Numbered from the stretch's first letter, positions 8,383 to 16,774 are shown. The stretch: DNA of 64,000 nucleotides from an uncultured Verrucomicrobiota bacterium (GCA_903873415.1 CAIQOK010000092.1:1-64000), one strand, 5' to 3'. A program made the numbers and translations. The notes: generated by a model not told the origin, from the letters alone.

Positions 8383-8856
8383 TTACACCTTGGCTGCAGG
8401 GGGCCTGTTTGAGGGGATAATTTGGCAGACGCCTCCCTTAGCCTCGATCTTAGCCTTGGCTGCCGCGCTGAACTTATGCGCCCAAACGGTGAGCTTTTTT
8501 GTCACCTCGCCATCACCGAGAATCTTGATGGACGTGCAGGTTCCTCCGGCGAGCCCGACATTGCGCAGCGCGGCCTCGTCAACCGTGGCGCCTTCGTCAA
8601 ACAGGTTCAATGACTCCACATTTACGGGAATGTAGTTTGTGGCATGCCGGGTGTTGTTAAAACCACGTTTCGGAATTCGTCGGATCAAAGGCATCTGACC
8701 GCCCTCGAATCCGATGCGGATTGAGCTGCCGGAACGAGCCGTCTGGCCCTTTCCACCTCTACCTGCAGTCTTGCCTCGACCGCTAGACTCACCCTGTCCA
8801 AGGCGCTTGCGACGGTGTTTTGCTCCCGGGCGGGGTTTGAGATCGTGTAATCGCAT
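8383..8856 (-). CDS. rplO: 50S ribosomal protein L15 (uL15)
   Basis: The 157-residue product is uL15, a late assembly protein of the large subunit. It shows the glycine/arginine-rich N-terminal tail (RRKRLGQGESSGRGKTAGRG) and the GFEGGQMPLIRRIPKRGF signature. It starts 4 bases after the rpsE stop, leaving no room for rpmD (L30), which normally lies between these genes. ATG is preceded by TTTAATTTT. Confidence 0.97.
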   Translation of the reverse strand: MRLHDLKPRPGAKHRRKRLGQGESSGRGKTAGRGGKGQTARSGSSIRIGFEGGQMPLIRRIPKRGFNNTRHATNYIPVNVESLNLFDEGATVDEAALRNVGLAGGTCTSIKILGDGEVTKKLTVWAHKFSAAAKAKIEAKGGVCQIIPSNRPPAAKV

Positions 8857-8860
8857 AAAA

Positions 8861-9523
8861 TTAAACTGTTGCTGCTACAACCTGCTGGTCTGAGGGTTTC
8901 TTAAATTCCAATCCGCGGGCGCGGTAGATGGATTCTGCTTGGCGCAGGCTCAAGAGAGCCTTGACTGTCCCCTTTACCACATTGGCCGCATTCTTAGAAC
9001 CCAATGACTTGCTCAGAATATCCTTGATACCGGCAGACTCAAGAACGGCGCGAACTGTTTTACCGGCGATAATTCCCGTTCCAGGAGAGGCGGGGCGAAG
9101 GAGGATGCGCGCACCGCCGTAGGCGGAAAACACCTGATGCGGAATGGTCGCACCCTGAAGCGTAACTGTGACCATGTGATTCCGGGCATCCTCACCGCCC
9201 TTGCGAATGGCCTCGGCCACCTCGCTGGCTTTGCCGAGTCCGACACCCACTCGGCCGCGTTTGTCTCCCACGACAACCAATGCGCTGAAACTGAAGCGGC
9301 GGCCGCCCTTCACAACTTTTGCTGAACGGTTGATGAAAACCACTTTTTCAGCCAGCTCCTCAAGTGGTTTTCCGTCGGCTCCAAATTGGGGACCGTCGGC
9401 CATCGGTTTACGTCGGCCTCTGCCGCCTTGCTGTCCGCCCCGGGGTCCGCCGCGATGCTGCTGCGGTTGGTGCTGAACCTGGGGTTCAGCGCCGCCTTCG
9501 CTAGTTTTTGTTTCTTCAGCCAC
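8861..9523 (-). CDS. rpsE: 30S ribosomal protein S5 (uS5) with RG-rich N-terminal extension
   Basis: The S5 core, from about residue 55 ([21 protein letters not shown]) to the end, includes the double-stranded RNA-binding fold and [17 protein letters not shown]. It helps proofreading and mRNA entry in the small subunit. The 220-residue protein carries about 50 extra N-terminal residues rich in Gln, Gly and Arg ([18 protein letters not shown]), against about 167 residues in E. coli. The start codon is GTG at 9523 with GAGAAG just upstream, one of the few purine-rich sites in the operon. A later Met at residue 41 (MADGPQF) is an alternative start that would remove most of the extension. Confidence 0.95.
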   Translation of the reverse strand: MAEETKTSEGGAEPQVQHQPQQHRGGPRGGQQGGRGRRKPMADGPQFGADGKPLEELAEKVVFINRSAKVVKGGRRFSFSALVVVGDKRGRVGVGLGKASEVAEAIRKGGEDARNHMVTVTLQGATIPHQVFSAYGGARILLRPASPGTGIIAGKTVRAVLESAGIKDILSKSLGSKNAANVVKGTVKALLSLRQAESIYRARGLEFKKPSDQQVVAATV

Positions 9524-9545
9524 AGTGTCTTCTCTTGGTTAAAAG

Positions 9546-9911
9546 TTAAAATTGTAAACCGGCTTCGCGGGCGGCGTCGGCCAAAGCCTTAACCTTGCCC
9601 ATGAATCGGGCGCTGCCGCGGTCGAACACGACCTGCTTAATCCCCTTGTCTAACGCGGCCTTTGCTGCGAGGGCGCCAAGAATCTTGGCGCTGGACACGT
9701 TTGCAGCCAGCTTTTCCCGGTCGGGAGTCGACTTGCTGGTTGTTGTCGCGGAGGCAAGAGTCACGCGCTTGATGTCGTCGATGAACTGAACATATATATG
9801 CTCATTGCTGAACATCACGCTCATTCGGGGACGATCATGGGTGCCGCTGATTTTATGGCGGACACGCCAGTGACGAAGTTGGGCTAACCGTTGTTTTTTT
9901 TGCGTTTGCAT
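9546..9911 (-). CDS. rplR: 50S ribosomal protein L18 (uL18)
   Basis: The 121-residue product is uL18, which binds 5S rRNA with L5 and L25. It has the basic N-terminus MQTQKKQRLAQLRHWRVRHKISGTHDRPRM in shortened family style, the YVQFIDD strand and the C-terminal VVFDRGSARFMGKVKALADAAREAGL signature (read as separate conserved blocks). Length is normal. It lies between rplF and rpsE. Confidence 0.96.
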   Translation of the reverse strand: MQTQKKQRLAQLRHWRVRHKISGTHDRPRMSVMFSNEHIYVQFIDDIKRVTLASATTTSKSTPDREKLAANVSSAKILGALAAKAALDKGIKQVVFDRGSARFMGKVKALADAAREAGLQF

Positions 9912-9953
9912 TTCATTTACTCACGGAGTTGGCCGTGGGCATTAAATTAATTA

Positions 9954-10490
9954 TTACTGTACCGTCTTGCCTTCCTTGCGGACGACCTTCTCGTCGGAAT
10001 AGCGGACTCCCTTGCCTTTGTAGGGCTCCGGGGGATAATAAGCGCGGATGGCTGCCGCAACCTGACCTACGACCTGGCGATCGGGACCCTCAATCGTTAG
10101 TTTCGTGTTTTCCTCCACAGTCACCTTGATTTGCTCAGGAATGGTGAAATTGATTGGGTGGGAGAATCCAAGGCTTAGGTTGACAACTTTGCCGGCAACC
10201 GCCGCCTTAAATCCGACACCTTGAATCTCCAGCTTTTTGACAAAGCCCTCGCTCACGCCCTTGATCATGTTGTTGACCAAAGCCCGGCTTAGCCCGTGCA
10301 TAGCTCGTGCCTCGGCGCCGTCGCCCGTGCGGGACACCAAGATCTGGGTCGCGTCAACGCTGAGGCTGGTGTGGGGAGGCAGAGCCATGCTTAGCTTGCC
10401 TTTCGGTCCCTCGACGCTGACTTGGCGCCCTTTTAGAACCACCGTTACCTTGGGCGGCACGGTTACGGGTTGTTTTCCAATTCGTGACAT
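9954..10490 (-). CDS. rplF: 50S ribosomal protein L6 (uL6)
   Basis: The 178-residue product is uL6, located near the factor-binding region of the large subunit. It starts MSRIGKQPVTVPPKV and contains the two L6 repeats, with GVSEGFVKKLEIQGVGFKA in the first half and GPDRQVVGQVAAAIRAYYPPEPYKGKG in the second as separate conserved blocks. It follows rpsH by 10 bases. Start context is AATTTGTTATG. Confidence 0.97.
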   Translation of the reverse strand: MSRIGKQPVTVPPKVTVVLKGRQVSVEGPKGKLSMALPPHTSLSVDATQILVSRTGDGAEARAMHGLSRALVNNMIKGVSEGFVKKLEIQGVGFKAAVAGKVVNLSLGFSHPINFTIPEQIKVTVEENTKLTIEGPDRQVVGQVAAAIRAYYPPEPYKGKGVRYSDEKVVRKEGKTVQ

Positions 10491-10500
10491 AACAAATTTA

Positions 10501-10887
10501 TTACCAGATGTAGCAGAGTACTTCGCCGCCCAAATTCTTCTTCTTGGCGTTGGTTCCGGTCATCACACCCTCGGGAGTCGATACGATGCATATGCCTAGC
10601 CCGCCAAGAACACGCGGAATCTCCGTCGCCCCTACGTAGTGGCGGAGACCAGGCTTGCTTATGCGGCGTAATCCCTCGATAACGCTTTTCTTGCCGGTAT
10701 ATTTAAGTTTGATCTTGAGTTTTTTGGGCACCTTACCCTCAACACCCACCTCGGCTACATAGCCTTCCTTTTTAAGGATCGAGGCAATGTTCTCTTTGAT
10801 TTTGGAGTGGGGCATCTCCAATGCCGGAAGCAAGGCGCTCTGCGCGTTGCGGATCCGGGTCAACATGTCGGAAATCGGGTCAGTCAT
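10501..10887 (-). CDS. rpsH: 30S ribosomal protein S8 (uS8)
   Basis: The 128-residue product is uS8, a central-domain 16S-binding protein and, in E. coli, the repressor of the spc operon. It starts MTDPISDMLTRIRNAQ and ends with the GVMTGTNAKKKNLGGEVLCYIW region carrying the RNA-binding TGxxA-like turn. It follows rpsN after 4 bases. Whether S8 autoregulation exists here cannot be told; no S8-box hairpin was identified. Confidence 0.97.
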   Translation of the reverse strand: MTDPISDMLTRIRNAQSALLPALEMPHSKIKENIASILKKEGYVAEVGVEGKVPKKLKIKLKYTGKKSVIEGLRRISKPGLRHYVGATEIPRVLGGLGICIVSTPEGVMTGTNAKKKNLGGEVLCYIW

Positions 10888-10891
10888 ATTA

Positions 10892-11161
10892 TTACCAGCT
10901 TGCTTTGGTCACGCCAGGGATAAGGCCGTTCAATGCCGCCTCACGGAAGGTCATACGGGAGCAGCCGAATTTGCGGAGGAAACCGCGACGCCTGCCGCTC
11001 ATCGAGCAGCGGTTGACAACCCGGGTGGGGCTGGCGTTGCGCGGTAGTTTGGAGAGCCCCGCGTAATCGCGTTTGGCCTTAAGCTCAGCTCTAACTGCGG
11101 CAAACTTTTTCACCGTTTCAGCCTTGCGCTTGTTGCGCTCTTTCCATGCTTTCTTCGCCAT
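10892..11161 (-). CDS. rpsN: 30S ribosomal protein S14 (uS14), zinc-free long form
   Basis: The 89-residue product is uS14 of the small-subunit head. It is the long, C-minus form: it lacks the two CxxC pairs of the zinc form (single Cys residues only) and has the [11 protein letters not shown] and [19 protein letters not shown] blocks. It starts [15 protein letters not shown], 4 bases after rplE stops. By contrast L36 in the same operon is the zinc-binding type. Confidence 0.96.
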   Translation of the reverse strand: MAKKAWKERNKRKAETVKKFAAVRAELKAKRDYAGLSKLPRNASPTRVVNRCSMSGRRRGFLRKFGCSRMTFREAALNGLIPGVTKASW

Positions 11162-11165
11162 AAAA

Positions 11166-11741
11166 TTATTTGGATTCTGTCTTGGATTCAGCCGCCTTGC
11201 TAACCTCGGCCAATGGGAGACCCATGAGCTTCAGTAGATCAAGTGCCTCAGCATCCGTGGGGGCACTGGTCACAATTGTGATGTCCATTCCTTGGGTGCG
11301 CTTGATCTTATCAAGTTCGATCTCGGGAAAAATCGTCTGCTCCGAAACGCCGAACGTGTAATTACCCCGCCCGTCAAACTTTCGGGGGGACAGGCCGCGG
11401 AAATCCCGTATCCGGGGAAGTGCGGTTGCAACCAGCCGGTCGAAGAACTCATACATGACCTCGCGGCGCAGGGTGACACGGCAACCGATCGGTTGGTTTT
11501 CCCGAAGCTTAAAATTCGCGATGCTTTTTCGGGATTTGCTGATGGCGGGTTTCCGCCCTGTGATCATCGTCAGGTCTTTCGCGGCGTCATCGATGGCCCC
11601 TTTTTCGAGCGAGGCACTAATGCCCATGTTGACCACTATCTTCTCAATCTTGGGGATTTGATGAACGTTGGTGTATTGGTGTTTTGCTTTAAGGGCAGGC
11701 ACCACTTCGCTGACGTATTTTTCGTAAAGTCTGGATTTCAT
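11166..11741 (-). CDS. rplE: 50S ribosomal protein L5 (uL5)
   Basis: The 191-residue product is uL5, which anchors 5S rRNA in the central protuberance. Conserved blocks include VPQ-like [57 protein letters not shown] and [19 protein letters not shown]. It starts [20 protein letters not shown]-terminal tail (AESKTESK) is slightly longer than usual. It is separated from rplX by 43 bases. Confidence 0.97.
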   Translation of the reverse strand: MKSRLYEKYVSEVVPALKAKHQYTNVHQIPKIEKIVVNMGISASLEKGAIDDAAKDLTMITGRKPAISKSRKSIANFKLRENQPIGCRVTLRREVMYEFFDRLVATALPRIRDFRGLSPRKFDGRGNYTFGVSEQTIFPEIELDKIKRTQGMDITIVTSAPTDAEALDLLKLMGLPLAEVSKAAESKTESK

Positions 11742-11784
11742 TTAGTTGCGCCACGGATGTTGCCGTGGTTGTAAAGATTTTCTT

Positions 11785-12039
11785 CTACCGTTTGGCCGCG
11801 GCAGCGTCGAAGCTCTCGGCTCTGACAAGATTCGACAGGTGAATCGTTCCTTCGCGCTGGATGATGGCACCTTGGGGATTCTGCTGGCTCTTGCGGGTGT
11901 GGCGCTTGATCATTTGGATTCCTTCGACAACCGCGCGGTTTTTCTTGGGCGAGACGGTGATCACCTTGCCGCGTTTGCCCTTGTCACGACCCGCAAGGAC
12001 AACGACCTCATCACCTTTTTTAACATGGAATTTTGCCAT
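11785..12039 (-). CDS. rplX: 50S ribosomal protein L24 (uL24)
   Basis: The 84-residue product is uL24, an assembly initiator protein of the large subunit. It starts [24 protein letters not shown], the KOW motif, and continues with [15 protein letters not shown] and the [16 protein letters not shown] block. At 84 residues it is shorter than the roughly 104 of E. coli, lacking part of the C-terminal segment. It begins 3 bases after rplN stops. Confidence 0.96.
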   Translation of the reverse strand: MAKFHVKKGDEVVVLAGRDKGKRGKVITVSPKKNRAVVEGIQMIKRHTRKSQQNPQGAIIQREGTIHLSNLVRAESFDAAAAKR

Positions 12040-12042
12040 AAC

Positions 12043-12408
12043 TCAAATCACTTCCGGAGCCAGAGAGATAATCTTCATGAACTTCTTTTCGCGAAGCTCC
12101 CGGGCCACCGGCCCGAAAATACGCGTTCCTCGCGGGTTTTGCTCCTTGTCAATAATGACAATTGCGTTTCGGTCGAAACGGAGATAGGAGCCGTCGCTGC
12201 GGCGGATGGCTTGGCGGGTGCGCACCACCACCGCGTCGCAGACCTCCCCTTTCTTGATTTGCCCGTCCGGCGATGCTTCCTTGATGTGAACCTTCACAAC
12301 GTCACCCACATGGGCGTAGGTCTGGTTTTTACCCAGGACGCCGATGTTCCAGGCGAGCTTCGCGCCGGTATTGTCGGCAACGTCTAAATGAGTGCGAATC
12401 TGCAGCAT
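12043..12408 (-). CDS. rplN: 50S ribosomal protein L14 (uL14)
   Basis: The 121-residue product is uL14, which forms an intersubunit bridge. It starts [19 protein letters not shown] and has the family signature around [24 protein letters not shown] and the ending [12 protein letters not shown]. Length is standard. The start context is AAGATTTTATG, without a Shine-Dalgarno sequence. It follows rpsQ by 13 bases. Confidence 0.97.
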   Translation of the reverse strand: MLQIRTHLDVADNTGAKLAWNIGVLGKNQTYAHVGDVVKVHIKEASPDGQIKKGEVCDAVVVRTRQAIRRSDGSYLRFDRNAIVIIDKEQNPRGTRIFGPVARELREKKFMKIISLAPEVI

Positions 12409-12421
12409 AAAATCTTAAAAT

Positions 12422-12742
12422 TCAGGGGGTCACCGCGCGCACAACCGTGCTTCGTTCCACCACCGCCACAAGGCGCCAACGCTTCAGTTTGGACAGAGGG
12501 CGTGTCTCCTCAATTCGAACCGTGTCGCCGACTTTGGCATCGTTTTTGTCGTCGTGGGCGTAGAACTTTGAATAGCCGGTCACGATCTTCTTGAACTTCG
12601 GGTGCGGAAAGCGCCTCTGCACCTTCACGATGATGGTTTTCGACATCTTGTTGGACACAACCTCGCCCACGCGTTCCTTTCGGTTTCCGCGCACGATTGG
12701 TGGTAGTGTCGCCGTTTCCACAGATTTGATTTCGTCAGCCAT
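12422..12742 (-). CDS. rpsQ: 30S ribosomal protein S17 (uS17)
   Basis: The OB-fold core (about residues 20-100) carries [20 protein letters not shown] and [20 protein letters not shown], the S17 signature; the protein binds 16S rRNA early in assembly. At 106 residues it is about 20 longer than the E. coli protein, mostly an N-terminal stretch [19 protein letters not shown]. It starts 6 bases after rpmC stops, with AATTTTGT before the ATG. Confidence 0.96.
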   Translation of the reverse strand: MADEIKSVETATLPPIVRGNRKERVGEVVSNKMSKTIIVKVQRRFPHPKFKKIVTGYSKFYAHDDKNDAKVGDTVRIEETRPLSKLKRWRLVAVVERSTVVRAVTP

Positions 12743-12748
12743 ACAAAA

Positions 12749-12946
12749 TTAGGCGGCTTTGTTCCGCAGTTGGGACATCCGCGTCTCGACCCGGGCCACG
12801 TCGCGGCGGATGGTGCGCAAGCGGGACGATTTTTCAAGTTGCGCGCTGGCCTGTTGCAAGCGCAGGTTAAAAATTTCCTGACGCAGATCCCGACCTTTGG
12901 TCGCAAGCTCTGTCAGCGTCATGTCATTAAGTTCCGACATCTTCAT
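12749..12946 (-). CDS. rpmC: 50S ribosomal protein L29 (uL29)
   Basis: The 65-residue product is uL29, which lies at the polypeptide exit and forms part of the docking site for trigger factor and SRP. It is almost all helical (MSELNDMTLTELATKGRDLR, then LRTIRRDVARVETRM). A longer frame opens at 12976 but would overlap rplP; the ATG at 12946 (MKMSEL) follows the rplP stop by 16 bases and has the AATTTT context shared by neighbouring genes. The ATG at 12940 two codons later is nearly as good. Confidence 0.94.
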   Translation of the reverse strand: MKMSELNDMTLTELATKGRDLRQEIFNLRLQQASAQLEKSSRLRTIRRDVARVETRMSQLRNKAA

Positions 12947-12962
12947 AAAATTAATTTCCCGC

Positions 12963-13385
12963 TCAGGCCGCCGCACGATGACGGGTGATAAATTTCGTCT
13001 TGATCGGCAGCTTCGTCGCCGCCAACCGCATCGATTCTCTGGCCACAGCCTCGGTCACGCCGTCCACCTCGAAGAGAATGTTGGCCGGACGCACCACGGC
13101 CACCCAGGATTCCAAGGGTCCCTTGCCTTTACCCATCCGGGTTTCAAGCGGCTTTTTGGTGTAGGATTTCTGGGGGAAAATCCGGATCCACAACTTTCCA
13201 TGGCGCTTCATGTTGCGTGCGATTGCCACGCGGGCCGCCTCGATCTGCTTGGTGTCCATCCAGCAGCGCTCAAGGGCCATTAATCCGAACTCGCCAAACG
13301 CAACTGTGCTTCCCCTGTAAGCCAGACCCGTCCGGCTGCCACGGTGCATTTTGCGGAACTTCACTCTTGCGGGCATCATTGCCAT
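12963..13385 (-). CDS. rplP: 50S ribosomal protein L16 (uL16)
   Basis: The 140-residue product is uL16, which organises the A-site tRNA environment of the large subunit. It shows [16 protein letters not shown] near the N-terminus and [20 protein letters not shown], the strong family signature. The N-terminal MAMM offers Met codons at residues 1, 3 and 4. It is one of the few genes here with a Shine-Dalgarno-like GAGGA, 8 bases before the start at 13385. It follows rpsC by 21 bases. Confidence 0.97.
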   Translation of the reverse strand: MAMMPARVKFRKMHRGSRTGLAYRGSTVAFGEFGLMALERCWMDTKQIEAARVAIARNMKRHGKLWIRIFPQKSYTKKPLETRMGKGKGPLESWVAVVRPANILFEVDGVTEAVARESMRLAATKLPIKTKFITRHRAAA

Positions 13386-13406
13386 AACAAAATCCTCTTA
13401 AAAAAC

Positions 13407-14081
13407 TTACTTCCCGATCGGCATTTCCGCCGACGGTGGTTGTTGCGCCTTCTGCGGCTTGTTCTCACCCTTGCAAATCCAGCATTTTATCCCGAGTTTG
13501 CCATACATCGTCTTTGCCTCGGCAAATCCGTAATCAATGTTTGCCCGCAGCGTATGCAGCGGGACCCGGCCCCAGTGATATTGCTCTACTCGGGCGATTT
13601 CCGCTCCTCCCAATCGACCCGCTGCCCGGAGCTTGATGCCCTCGGCACCGAAATCCTTGGCGGTCTGAAGCGCTTTCTTCATCGCGCGGCGATGCGAAAC
13701 ACGCCGCTCCAATTGAAGAGCGATATTCTCGGCAACGAGCTGAGCATCAATCTCAGGCTGTTTGACCTCTTGGATGTCGACGTATACCTCTTTGCCGGTC
13801 ATCTTGCTCATCTCCTCCTTGAGTTTGTCGATCTCGGAACCCTTCCGGCCGATGACAACCCCGGGGCGGGCGGTGAGGATGGTGATGCGGCAGCGATTGG
13901 CGGCGCGCTCGATGAGGATTTTCGGCACCGAAGCCGCCTCAAGCTTGCGCATCAGCAGGGCCCGGATCTCGCGGTCCTCGGCGAGGAGCTTGCCGAATTC
14001 TTTTTTGCCGGCGTACCATTTCGAGCGCCAGTCTTTGTTGACAGCGACGCGAAAGCCGATTGGATTAACTTTTTGGCCCAT
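13407..14081 (-). CDS. rpsC: 30S ribosomal protein S3 (uS3)
   Basis: The 224-residue product is uS3 of the mRNA entry site. It starts MGQKVNPIGFRV, has the KH domain with PGVVIGRKGSEIDKLKEE, and the C-terminal signature GRLGGAEIAR followed by GKLGIKCWI. A short basic tail GENKPQKAQQPPSAEMPIGK follows. It starts 5 bases after rplV stops. The start context is TAATTTGTATG. Confidence 0.97.
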   Translation of the reverse strand: MGQKVNPIGFRVAVNKDWRSKWYAGKKEFGKLLAEDREIRALLMRKLEAASVPKILIERAANRCRITILTARPGVVIGRKGSEIDKLKEEMSKMTGKEVYVDIQEVKQPEIDAQLVAENIALQLERRVSHRRAMKKALQTAKDFGAEGIKLRAAGRLGGAEIARVEQYHWGRVPLHTLRANIDYGFAEAKTMYGKLGIKCWICKGENKPQKAQQPPSAEMPIGK

Positions 14082-14086
14082 ACAAA

Positions 14087-14419
14087 TTACTCGTCTGACA
14101 AAACAATTTTGATGTGACAGTTGCGCTTGATGATCGGACCGGCCGATCCGCGCGCCTTGGGAGTGAAGCGCCGCAGGGACGTCGCCGTTCCGGCCACCGC
14201 TTCCTTCACGATCAGCAGCTCGGGTTTTGCGTTTTTGTTGTTCTCCGCGTTGGCAATTGCGGACCTCAAAGTCTTGGCAACGAAGCGGGCGCCCTTGCGG
14301 GGGACCACTGCGAGCACGGCCTGCGCCTGCAGCGCCGGCAAGCCCTGAATCTGCCGCACCACCTCGCGCATTTTCTGCGCGGACATGCGGACGTTTTTCA
14401 TGATGGCGTGAACTTGCAT
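14087..14419 (-). CDS. rplV: 50S ribosomal protein L22 (uL22)
   Basis: The 110-residue product is uL22, whose beta-hairpin lines the nascent-peptide tunnel. Visible are MKNVRMSAQKMREVVRQIQG (start of the fold), VAKTLRSAIANAENN and the hairpin segment LRRFTPKARGSAGPIIKR. In this hairpin the common GRA turn is GSA. It starts 4 bases after rpsS stops. No Shine-Dalgarno sequence is visible. Confidence 0.97.
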   Translation of the reverse strand: MQVHAIMKNVRMSAQKMREVVRQIQGLPALQAQAVLAVVPRKGARFVAKTLRSAIANAENNKNAKPELLIVKEAVAGTATSLRRFTPKARGSAGPIIKRNCHIKIVLSDE

Positions 14420-14423
14420 AGTG

Positions 14424-14705
14424 CTATTTCGCTTCCGCTTTGGCCGTGTGTGCGCCGTGTTTCTTGAATGTCCGGGTCAGGGAGAACTCTCCCAAACGGT
14501 GCCCGACCATGTTTTCCGTCACGAACACCGGGTTGAACACCTTCCCGTTGTGCACGGTGAAAGTCAGCCCCACAAATTCGGGTGTTATCATCGACCGCCT
14601 CGACCAGGTCTTGATCGGCGTCTTTTGATTGTTGGCCTTGGCCTTGAGGATTTTTTCCTGCAAGTGACCGTCTATAAAGGGACCTTTTTTGATTGAGCGA
14701 CCCAT
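14424..14705 (-). CDS. rpsS: 30S ribosomal protein S19 (uS19)
   Basis: The 93-residue product is uS19, which pairs with S13 in the small-subunit head. It starts [15 protein letters not shown] and includes [41 protein letters not shown] (as two adjacent conserved blocks) and a short Ala/Lys tail. It starts 6 bases after rplB stops, with GAATTT before the ATG. Confidence 0.97.
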   Translation of the reverse strand: MGRSIKKGPFIDGHLQEKILKAKANNQKTPIKTWSRRSMITPEFVGLTFTVHNGKVFNPVFVTENMVGHRLGEFSLTRTFKKHGAHTAKAEAK

Positions 14706-14711
14706 AAATTC

Positions 14712-15566
14712 TTACTTGTTCTTCATCGGCCGACCATCACGTCGAACCAGAATAAAGCGGTTTGAAAGTTTCTTCTTGTCCCGCGTCCGGTAACCTTTGG
14801 CCTGCAATCCCCACGGCGATGTCAGCTGCTGCCAACCGCCGCCGCCCTTGGACTTGCCCTGACCGCCGCCATTCGGATGGTCAACCGGGTTGCGCGCCAC
14901 ACCGCGGCTTATGGGCCGGATCCCGCGATGCCGTGAACGGCCCGCCTTGCCTAGAATCACGTTTTCATTCTCAGTGTTCCCCACTTGACCTATCGTGGCG
15001 TAGCACTCCTCATTGATCTTGCGGATCTCACCAGAAGGCAGACGCACCTGCGCAAACCCTTCATCCCGGGACATCAGTATTGCCGCCCCGCCTGCGGAAC
15101 GCACCATCTGACCACCGCGTCCCGGAATCAGCTCAATGCTGTGAATCGACGAGCTGACGGGAATAAGTTTCAGCGGCAGACAATTTCCAACCACTGGAGG
15201 AGCCGTTGGGCCACTCATGAGCTTCACACCCACCGACAACCCGACAGGCGCCACAATGTAGGCTTTTTCCCCGTCCGCATATTGCAGAAGGGCGAGCCGC
15301 GCCGTCCGACCCGGATCATACTCAATGGAGGACACCACAGCCTCGACGCCGTGTTTTTTGCGCTTAAAATCCACGAGACGGATCTTCTGCTTGTGCCCCC
15401 CGCCAATACCGCGCGCGGTGGCCCGGCCGTAATGGTTACGGCCGCCAGTCCTCTTACGAATTTCAACCAGGCTCTTTTCAGGCTTGGTCTTTGTGATATC
15501 GCTATAATCCGCATACGTGACGTATCGCGTAGACGGTGTCAGCGGTCTAAATGTCTTCAACGGCAT
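14712..15566 (-). CDS. rplB: 50S ribosomal protein L2 (uL2)
   Basis: The 284-residue product is uL2, needed for subunit association and peptidyl transfer. It starts MPLKTFRPLTPSTRYVTYAD and contains GRNHYGRATARGIGGGHKQ, the core KRKKHGVEAVVSSIEYDPGR and the catalytic-centre-proximal NPVDHPNGGGQGKSKGG, with the conserved His. It is the first gene of the operon here: no L23, L4, L3 or S10 gene lies upstream. A promoter candidate sits about 130 bases before its ATG. Confidence 0.97.
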   Translation of the reverse strand: MPLKTFRPLTPSTRYVTYADYSDITKTKPEKSLVEIRKRTGGRNHYGRATARGIGGGHKQKIRLVDFKRKKHGVEAVVSSIEYDPGRTARLALLQYADGEKAYIVAPVGLSVGVKLMSGPTAPPVVGNCLPLKLIPVSSSIHSIELIPGRGGQMVRSAGGAAILMSRDEGFAQVRLPSGEIRKINEECYATIGQVGNTENENVILGKAGRSRHRGIRPISRGVARNPVDHPNGGGQGKSKGGGGWQQLTSPWGLQAKGYRTRDKKKLSNRFILVRRDGRPMKNK

Positions 15567-15693
15567 AAAATCAATTCGCTTACCAAGTCAGCTACTTGGG
15601 GTTCGGAGCCATTATTCCTGCGCCCTGTTGGGCTGCCCAGTTGTCGGTTCCGCCGGTTAAGCTGTCCTGCCATTTTACGGGCAAGGAACAAAG

Positions 15694-15721
15694 ATATTAG
15701 CACTGGATTTAATCCGCGCAA
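15694..15721 (-). promoter_or_regulatory. Probable sigma70 promoter of the rplB-rplQ operon, with a palindromic spacer
   Basis: On the minus strand TTGCGC (15716-15721) and TAATAT (15694-15699) are separated by 16 bases, a good -35/-10 pair. The spacer contains GGATTAAATCC, a perfect 11-base palindrome that could be an operator. A leader of about 120 bases would follow before rplB. Assigned from sequence only. Confidence 0.55.
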
Positions 15722-16774
15722 TCCTTTTCTCTGTTTTTTTTATGGACCCTTTTCCCGGTGCCTTTTTGCGATGTTTTGCCCATCCGCTTTGCCTGAGCGG
15801 ACTTTTGCCATCCCGTACTTTTCGAACTCCGCCGCCACTTACTTGGCAAACACAGCCGCCATCCCAACCGAATTCAAGTATCCTGCCCGACACGCACCCC
15901 CTTGCGCCTTCTGGCTCCTTTTTTGCCTAGCACCAACCCCCCGGATGGATTCAGCACAAGTTGTCTCAGACCGCCTTGTTTTTTACTCTGCTGCTGCTCG
16001 TATCCTGCAAAGCACAATCTGTCTACCCCTCGCCTCTTGCGCCTCTTTCTCTCGTACCACTTTCGAACGCCCGCATTCTGTAGACCACACGGATTCCACC
16101 TTACTGATAACCACTTAGAAACTCCAAAATCCAAGCCATTGCATTAAGTCGGCTCGCACTTTGCCGCAACATTCCTGAGCGCGGCACGACTTCCGGATGC
16201 CTCCTCCGTGACCGCCACCCCGCCCAGCTAGACACCGGGTGAAAACCAAAACCCTCCTTCCATTTCTCCGACCATAAAATTCACCCCGCGGACTCAAAAC
16301 TTTGCAAACGCCGCAACCCGAACGTGGATACACTCCCTCCCGTTTTTTGTGCCGCCTAGTTTTAGCGATGCAATCGGTGTCCGGCACGAGATTGGCCCCC
16401 AGCGAGACCCGCGGCAACCTTATCGGCGCTGATGGCAGCGGCATCCGCCGGAACCGATTCAAACGCCATGGTTCGACAGGCGCACCACCCTCTTTTCCGC
16501 TACTCCGCGCGCGCACTTTTTTGAGACCCCTACGTTGCCGAAACGTGCTGATCCGCTTTGATCACGGCACTACGCCCGCCTCCTGGCCGTCAAATGCTTT
16601 CCCGCCGACCCTATCCGACAGTGGTCCAAAATTCCTTTTTCAGGGATCGACGCTCACAAATCATTTGGACCTAGACCCTTCTCCCGCTATTCTGGAAGTA
16701 TTCATATTCCTTGGAACAACGCCTGAATTTTAAGCGTCATCACTGGCCCAACCCACACCAGCAGCATCTGTTTT
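15722..16774. other. About 1 kb without a recognisable gene; strongly strand-asymmetric
   Basis: No credible protein was found on either strand. The plus strand is rich in C and T, so the minus strand is purine-rich (for example AAAAAAGGAGCC and AAGGGGGTG). Three overlapping minus-strand open frames tile 16516-15675 in different phases (133, 86 and 72 codons) but read as basic, low-complexity peptides unlike any ribosomal protein; the missing rplW, rplD, rplC and rpsJ are not here. I looked for tmRNA, RNase P RNA, SRP RNA and tRNA landmarks and found none. It may be a decayed gene, a long leader or simply spacer. Confidence 0.5.

Noticed and set aside
14985-16118. A 377-codon plus-strand frame running from inside rplB into the upstream spacer
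   Set aside because: It is antisense to rplB for half its length and has no motif in the remainder.
15675-16516. Three overlapping minus-strand frames that together could be a frameshifted gene
   Set aside because: The joined peptides are basic and low-complexity, show no family and do not match the missing L23, L4, L3 or S10. Purine-rich strands produce open frames easily. Kept as non-coding.
15722-16774. Possible tmRNA, RNase P RNA or SRP RNA in the 1 kb spacer
   Set aside because: I looked for the tmRNA 3' end, the RNase P conserved GAGGAAAGTCC-type block and the SRP tetraloop region and found none.
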